This document shows, one piece after another, positions 59,301-64,000 of a stretch of 64,000 bases of DNA. The notes under the pieces were generated by a model. That model searched no databases and was not told the origin of the DNA. It saw only the letters and a program-made list of their open reading frames with translations. Origin of the DNA: Homalodisca vitripennis (taxonomy: Eukaryota > Arthropoda > Insecta > Hemiptera > Cicadellidae); NCBI RefSeq assembly GCF_021130785.1, contig NC_060211.1, positions 21,809,001-21,873,000 of the forward strand. Direction: 5' to 3'. The position numbers were made by a program, and so were the translations under genes. Within the stretch, counting starts at the first letter, position 1; each line of letters opens with the position of its first letter.

Positions 59301-62300
59301 TTATTCATTTTCAATATTATGGAAACAGTTGCTGCTTAAGAGGTATTACAAACCTAGGTTAAAGACTATATCTCATTTGAGACCTTATTTTATAAATGGA
59401 TTGAAAGCTTTTAATACTCAATTGTTCTGTAGAAAGGTTTCAATGTTGTGCTTGTGTATCGATAATTCTAAGAACAGTTGAGTGGTGTCTTCGTTCAAAA
59501 GGTCTTCCTTTGTATTATAGTTATGTCAACCCTAAAGTCGTAAAAGCTCTCAAAGTCGTTTTCTTGAACAAACTCTTGAATTGGTGAACTATAGAACTAA
59601 TAATAATGAAAAATACTTATAAATTGAGTTAAGTGTTGTAAATAACTTATTGTCACTTTGCAAATGGTTTTAAGTGAAACTTAAATATTTGTTGCAAACA
59701 TAAATTTTATGTTCAATACAATTAAATGTGAATGTTCCTCTGATGAGACAATGAGAATGTATCTTACCTAGATTACATAATATATTATAGCCTAAGTATC
59801 ACTAGAAACAGTTCGTTTTGAGCTTCTTCGTCTCCTAATTCTTTTCGATTTCTTCAATCGAAAATGACTCTAGATTCCAGGAGTCAAGTCTGCGACAATG
59901 TCAGATTTCAGACGCTGCATTAAGAGGAACGTGAATGGGAGCTAAACTCAACATTCACATTGAGTCAACCCTTCCCAAACTTAAATGACCGCTATAAACT
60001 TTGCAATATACTTTATTGCAGTATGGATTATTGCTTTCAGGAGGTTTGTGAGTGTCTTTCTTTTCCTTACTTATTACGGAGCTACCACCATCTACATCCT
60101 GCTCATGGCCTCTACAATGCAGCAGGTAATGATATAATTATCTATTACTTAAGGAAACATAAATTAAAAAATGATGATTCCTCTTTTATTAAATACAAAT
60201 GTAACTGACATTCAACCAATAATAAGATTTGAATTCCAGGTATTCCTGAACCATCTGAACATCAACTGGTCCGACCGATGGTTCATGTTGATACTCTTCC
60301 TACCCCTCCTGCCGGTAGCGATGGTCCACGAGATGAAGTACCTCGTTCCTTTCTCAGCCGTGGCCAACGTTCTCTTCCTGTCGGGGCTGTCCCTCACCTT
60401 CTACTACACCATGCAGGACCTTCCGTCCATCAGCTCCCGTCCTGCTGTGACTACTGACTGGTCTACTCTACCACTTTTCTTTTCCACCGTTCTCTGCGGC
60501 ATGGAAGGTATTGGAACGGTGAGTTCGAGTCGGATTCGTACCTTAAAACATGTTAGATCATGACAGGAGGAGAAGAGTGCAACCATGAAATCGAGATACT
60601 CTTGAAAATTGTACAAAACATTCAGTTTAGTTGTTTTTATGCAGATTCTACGAGCAGTATGGTAGGTCTTTTTAAAACTTTGGATTAATTAGGTTCGATT
60701 TAACAGAATCTATTACTTTATTAAAGTAATTAAACTTCATAATTTATTTGAGGTTTGTTTTTGGCGATGGAAGGATTGAGAAGGAAACAGGATTTTTCCG
60801 GAAATTTTCTATTGTTCAGTGATACAAAAAAATTAGTAGCAATACGTTTCGAGATCTGCAATCTGATTAAAGTTAATTACAAACTAGGTTAAAATACACA
60901 GATCATACCATGGCGTTGTGACACGCGTAAGTCAGGAATCACAACTACCATTATCTTCGACTTCACTAACTCTAAAACATGATTTTAATAAAAACTAAAC
61001 ACAACACTAATTATTAAAACTGAACTACAAAGTACAGGTCACATTAGGTCTGCATTCGTCAACCAAACACCTACGACTGTGTTAAGTTAGTTATTTACCT
61101 GAAGAAGAGATCAGATTGCAGATCTTGAAATTTAGTGTTACTGATTTTACGTATCACTGAACGATATCAAATGTCCGGAAAAAAATAATGTTTCCTTCAT
61201 AATTTATTCAACCTGCATTGCTTTATAATAAGCAAGAACCTATCCTAACACCCATATTGAAGAACAAATTAACACATTTTACTGTCCAACTGTAATCCTA
61301 CAATTTCTGTTATTGATAACTTATGTTATATTGTGCGTCTGGGTAAAATAATTAAGAAAAATGAATATTCCTCTAATTTAGTGTTTTAAATAGGAAAGGT
61401 TAAATCTAGTGAAATATATCAAATAGTAAAATACCAACACTAAATATAACACTTTGACTAACTAAGTACATTCAACTCACTTCGGAGAAGCAATTACAGA
61501 AACTAGTTCGTACTTAGGTACTGCTACTTGCGTGGTAATTAGTTCCTTGAATATCTTGTAGACACACAATAGAGCAGCAGATTCGGTTGTATTAAGGTAT
61601 AATGCATTCATTGCACCCAATACCTCACCCTTCCCCATCAACTTCATCCAATACGCCTACAATAATGGGCCTCGTTGTCACATTTCAATGCGTTACATAC
61701 TTCAATATACTTTAATACCAGCCCTTTTGTATATAAAAATACAATATTACGAATGATGTGTTTTATGACTTCTACTACATATTTCAATCGCAACATTATA
61801 TTATGCATACATATACATTCTATCATGAAATAAAAAATTAGCATAAATAAGAAATAGATACTTTCAATGTTTCATTTAAAAATTTGTAGAGAACACAGGG
61901 TTATGTATAGCACCAATTTGGTACGTTTTAGTCCACCATTTTGAAACAGTACACTATTTTTAAAAACAATCTTCAGTGTAACGTGTCTGTCTAATTGAGC
62001 TTTAAAAATGTATGCCTAACCCTAATCTAATCCCATATCCTTAAAATGATGTGCCATATTAACTTATTTACATAATTATTGCTGTTAACCCCAAAAATAA
62101 AATCTTTAAACGCCTGAAAGCTACATCACTTAAAACTTTAAATTGTAGATTGCATATATTTTTATCTTATTTTAAACGTATTTGAAAAATATATTCTACA
62201 TTTAATACATTTTTTATCTCTTGTTGTTTTTAAGATAAGAACGTAGGGTCTCCAGTTTTGGCACATAATGTTCTCTAAATTGGATGGAATTATATTGAAT

Positions 62301-63532
62301 AAATTTCTGGTATGTAAATCAGGAGAGTTGTATTTATTTCATAGCTCTAGCCATTCTCCTGGTATACGTTCAGGACACCTTATATAAATCACTCTGCTTA
62401 TTTGTTGTTGTTGTTCAGAAAGAGTTCTACCATTTCCCTTCCCTTTTTTAAATAAAGATTTAGGTTGTGTTCCAAACAATAAATCCGAATTGAATTTCGC
62501 TTCCCGGCCCAGTAAGAGCAAAGAGCTTCAGAGAAAGGAATTTCATCAGCTGATAATGACGGAACTTCAGACTGTTGATTAAACAGCCTCGTCGTTCTAT
62601 TGGTCCGTTGGTAAATTTTCGTGGTTGTATTGGTTACGTCTTACGTCAAGATCGAATTACGCAAGACTGGGTTGTTTTAACTAGTTAAATCTGCTTTTTG
62701 AAAAATGTGCAGTATAATGGACGACACCGCACCTACAATAATTTACTTTTGGTACTTTGAAAATAATTACTGTAAGTATTTAAGTTGTTTATTAAATTTG
62801 TTTATGTAAAATTATTAAGGATCAAAAGTGCCTTATTAAAATAGTAACGTTGTTCATCCATTCATCTGTGATAACTCTCGATAGAAAGATGCTAGAGTTG
62901 AAAAGTGGTACATACGTTCGTATTATTGAAAGAAAGAACTTTAAAGATGTTTCATCTGTATTACCGTCTGTCTGTCTGTCCGCTATGTGATCTCTTGATA
63001 GAATATTTCTAGAGATTTTTAACTTGGTACATGGGTTTATGTTGGCAACAAGAAATGCCTTATTGATTTTAGGGTCATATGGTCAAAGATCAGCTCATAT
63101 AGTTATCTGTCTGTTTCTCAGACCCTCTGTACAATAATTTTAGAATCTTAACTTCCCAGAAACGAGAATCGGAACTGTTGTTCTTGTTGTTGTTGTTTTT
63201 TGTTCAAGGAAAAGCTTTATTGATTTTGTCCAAAAGGTAATTGGAAAGTCCGTTCACGTGTGCGATTTCTATTTTGTTACCTTTGGTCGGGTATTTTGAT
63301 ACTCCCCTGTATTGATATTAAAATAAATATCATTCCAACAGTTTCTTTGTTAACAGATCCTGCCGATTGAGAATTCCATGAGGCGGCCACATAAGCTGGT
63401 GAGCGGCGTGGGGGTCCTGAACGCTGCTATGGTTTTCATCACCCTCCTTTACGGTGCAATTGGTTTTTTTGGCTACCTCAAATACGGAGATGACGTCAAG
63501 GGAAGCATCACTTTAAACATGGGCGATGATAT
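43770..63532 (+). CDS. PAT-3: SLC36-like proton-coupled amino acid transporter, 3' end outside the window
   Basis: Seven coding exons: 43770-43819, 53981-54064, 57784-57934, 59106-59221, 60041-60125, 60240-60518 and 63357-63532 (941 nt, 313 complete codons). The last two exons, matching PAT-2 exons 8 and 9, lie beyond 64000. Phases are the same as in PAT-2. Landmarks: VVKASLGSGILAMP in helix 1 (about residues 53-66), VKCSQELCY, FLTYYGATTIYI, EMKYLVPFSAVANV, GMEGIGT then ILPIENSM, and GYLKYGDDVKGSITLN. It is the most diverged of the three: exon 4 is three codons shorter and exon 6 one codon longer, and the first intron is over 10 kb. Intron 2 carries 18 duplicated copies of the exon-3 acceptor region. 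Expected role: membrane amino acid transport; substrate not inferable. Confidence 0.94.
45890..46600. other. GC-richer, coding-like interval in PAT-3 intron 1, unidentified
   Basis: An interval of higher GC carries open frames on both strands (45898-46209 +, 45922-46131 -, 46294-46590 +), includes GCGGCCGC near 46430 and follows a poly(A) run at about 45750-45767. I recognise no domain. It is probably debris of a retroelement or processed sequence; not called as a gene. Confidence 0.3.
47303..47355. repeat. (TA)n microsatellite
   Basis: About 26 TA units in PAT-3 intron 1, directly beside the A-rich end of the 47365 SINE-like element. Confidence 0.97.
47365..47510 (-). mobile_element. second tRNA-like SINE family, copy 1
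   Basis: On the minus strand a tRNA-like module shows an A-box-like GGTGTTATGGTAGC (rc of 47481-47494) and a B box GGGTTCGAGTCCC (rc of 47442-47454), followed by an AT-rich body. The parental tRNA is not clear because the anticodon arm is irregular. A truncated relative follows at about 47600-47690, and a TA tract lies immediately left. Confidence 0.6.
47600..47690 (-). mobile_element. truncated second copy of the 47365 SINE-like element
   Basis: Direct repeat of 47365-47445 with few changes (aaatttgtataaatgg, gccgaatttaattttaataa, ttgaatcacaaaaa). The tRNA B-box end is lost after cttgctccgc. Confidence 0.6.
53981..54064 (+). CDS. PAT-3 exon 2
   Basis: Acceptor tttttacag, donor gtgcgt, 84 nt. 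It encodes a highly charged segment (ELNTSERSDEREVRSRHIIR) ending DDPLAT. It joins both neighbours in phase and corresponds to PAT-2 exon 2. Confidence 0.85.
55421..55642 (-). mobile_element. tRNA-Leu-like SINE in PAT-3 intron 2, with perfect target duplication
   Basis: Same family as the two other copies. It is flanked by a perfect 14-bp direct repeat, actctattaactat, at 55383-55396 and 55649-55662, with an A/T-rich tail between the left repeat and the body. This is the signature of LINE-assisted retrotransposition on the minus strand. The insertion is 300 bp upstream of the decoy-exon array. Confidence 0.9.
55942..57783 (+). repeat. 18-copy array of duplicated intron-end/exon-3-start (decoy acceptors) in PAT-3 intron 2
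   Basis: The block gggagtgtgatgct begins at 55942, 56042 (as gggagtatg), 56141, 56245, 56344, 56448, 56552, 56656, 56760, 56859, 56963, 57062, 57166, 57270, 57374, 57478, 57582 and 57681; the real exon's copy is at 57783. Units are 99 or 104 bp (edge units 100 and 102). Each contains a pyrimidine-rich stretch, cttcag, and about 49 nt matching the start of exon 3 up to the GSG codons, then intron sequence again. Most copies encode ECDALLHVVKASLGSG. The first and last copies share decayed variants (cuaCCGcat, GTAATAGCA). Confidence 0.95.
57784..57934 (+). CDS. PAT-3 exon 3 (helices 1-2), the functional copy
   Basis: Acceptor tgtgcttcag, donor gtaagt, 151 nt. It encodes ECDALLHVVKASLGSGILAM and a second helix ending HGTYIL. 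Only this copy of the repeated acceptor region continues past the glycine-rich motif into ILAMP and reaches a donor; the 18 upstream copies do not. Confidence 0.95.
57935..59105. other. PAT-3 intron 3
   Basis: AT-rich with one GC-richer stretch (58240-58510) that looks like a transposon fragment but has no recognisable ends or domain. Confidence 0.5.
59106..59221 (+). CDS. PAT-3 exon 4
   Basis: Acceptor tttttacag, donor gtaggc, 116 nt, nine shorter than in the paralogs. It starts VKCSQELCYIHHKSS and ends in a basic, cysteine-containing loop (NCRLRKYSVCA). Confidence 0.92.
59755..59985. repeat. dispersed repeat shared with 22615-22815, PAT-3 intron 4
   Basis: Contains attccaggagtcaagtctg and attgagtcaacccttccca in the same order as 22615-22815. 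It ends about 55 bp before PAT-3 exon 5. Confidence 0.6.
60041..60125 (+). CDS. PAT-3 exon 5
   Basis: Acceptor ttgctttcag, donor gtaatg, 85 nt. It encodes one helix containing FLFLTYYGATTIYILLM and ends MQQ. Confidence 0.93.
60240..60518 (+). CDS. PAT-3 exon 6
   Basis: Acceptor gaattccag, donor gtgagt, 279 nt after a 114-bp intron. It encodes two helices around HEMKYLVPFSAVANV and ends GMEGIGT. Confidence 0.95.
60750..61196. mobile_element. foldback/TIR element, copy D, PAT-3 intron 6
   Basis: Starts tgaggtttgtttttggcgat and carries aaggaaacaggatttttccg; the right arm has cctgaagaagagatcagatt and gcagatcttgaaa. The sequence cttcataatttatt occurs at both edges (60736-60749 and 61196-61209), so a target duplication is possible. 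Confidence 0.72.
62339..62521 (-). other. short minus-strand open frame, possible transposable-element fragment
   Basis: A 60-residue open frame (with KSLFKKGKGNGRTLSEQQQQ near its middle) lies in PAT-3 intron 6. It is basic and glutamine-rich, has a start and a stop but no recognisable domain or neighbouring element ends. Function unknown and may be chance. Confidence 0.15.
62860..63125. repeat. dispersed relative of the 18630/19033 repeat, PAT-3 intron 6
   Basis: Shares tgataactctcgatagaa, tctgtctgtctgtccgc, ttaacttggtacatgggttt and gccttattgattttagggtc with the 18630-19032 copies. Roughly two diverged units. Confidence 0.55.
63357..63532 (+). CDS. PAT-3 exon 7
   Basis: Acceptor gttaacag, donor gtgagt, 176 nt. 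It starts ILPIENSM and ends GDDVKGSITLNMGDD plus two bases. No further PAT exon is visible before 64000. Confidence 0.94.
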
Positions 63533-64000
63533 GTGAGTACTAGCTAATGAAGCTATAGCCCTGTTATCATTTCCTAGATGCGATTGAATGATGTCATATA
63601 ACTTAATTTTCTTAACAATTAGGCGCATTTCAGAATGATTTTTCATGGATGCTCTATTTCTTGCGCATCTTCCAAAGAGATCCTTTTGATTGCCTACGAA
63701 ATAAAACGAAATAGATAAAGAAACTACGCTATATAATCTATTTGAACCCAAAAGCCGATTAGGTATAAAAATAATCAGACGAAAGTTGTTGCAAGATTTG
63801 CGTAAGTGATTGTACCACTGATTTGATGAGTCTTACACCACCCATACAACTCTGAAGCTCATTTTATGCTATAGCAGTTAACAGTTTTGCAGTAAATGAA
63901 AATAACTTTTTCTATTGGAATTCAAATTATATTTACTTTAAAATAGTTTTAAAACTTTAACTGCACCATTGTTTTTGCCGAAACTTTAGAGATTTCCGTT

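Overview
The window reads as AT-rich nuclear DNA of an arthropod, most likely an insect. The evidence is GT..AG introns from about 90 bp to 10 kb, GC-richer exons on a strongly AT-rich background, tRNA-derived SINEs, foldback elements and satellites, and a lineage-expanded SLC36-type amino acid transporter family. There are no operons or prokaryotic signals. I cannot place the species; a hemipteran-like genome is only a guess.

The backbone is a head-to-tail cluster of three paralogous transporter genes on the + strand (proton-coupled amino acid transporter/SLC36, Aa_trans superfamily). PAT-1 (1506..9763) has lost its first three coding exons off the left edge. PAT-2 (23564..35997) is complete, with nine coding exons and 460 codons before the stop. 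PAT-3 (43770..63532) runs off the right edge after coding exon 7. Exons were assembled by hand. Every junction is GT..AG and keeps frame, and the homologous exons share lengths and phases (125/125/116, 85/85/85, 276/276/279, 176/176/176, 170/170 nt). The three genes are therefore tandem duplicates.

Between and inside them: 1-9.8 kb holds PAT-1 with a near-perfect 190-bp palindrome and a tRNA-Leu-like SINE in its introns. 9.8-17.2 kb is intergenic with old repeat debris. 17.2-23.5 kb holds a possible PAT-2 promoter/5' exon and a GTCTGTC-rich ~101-bp tandem array. 23.5-36 kb is PAT-2, whose introns hold a ~245-bp satellite and copies of a ~0.5-kb foldback element. 36-43.7 kb is intergenic with a second SINE, a 24-unit 104-bp satellite and a TA tract. 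43.7-64 kb is PAT-3.

The most unusual structure is in PAT-3 intron 2 (55942..57783): 18 tandem copies of the 3' end of that intron joined to the first ~49 nt of coding exon 3, each with its own polypyrimidine tract and AG acceptor, immediately upstream of the real exon. Apart from the decayed edge copies and one substitution, the copies differ from the real exon and from each other only at synonymous positions. A second notable pattern is a set of small foldback elements carrying CTGANGA - hairpin - GAAA, which resembles a hammerhead ribozyme core.
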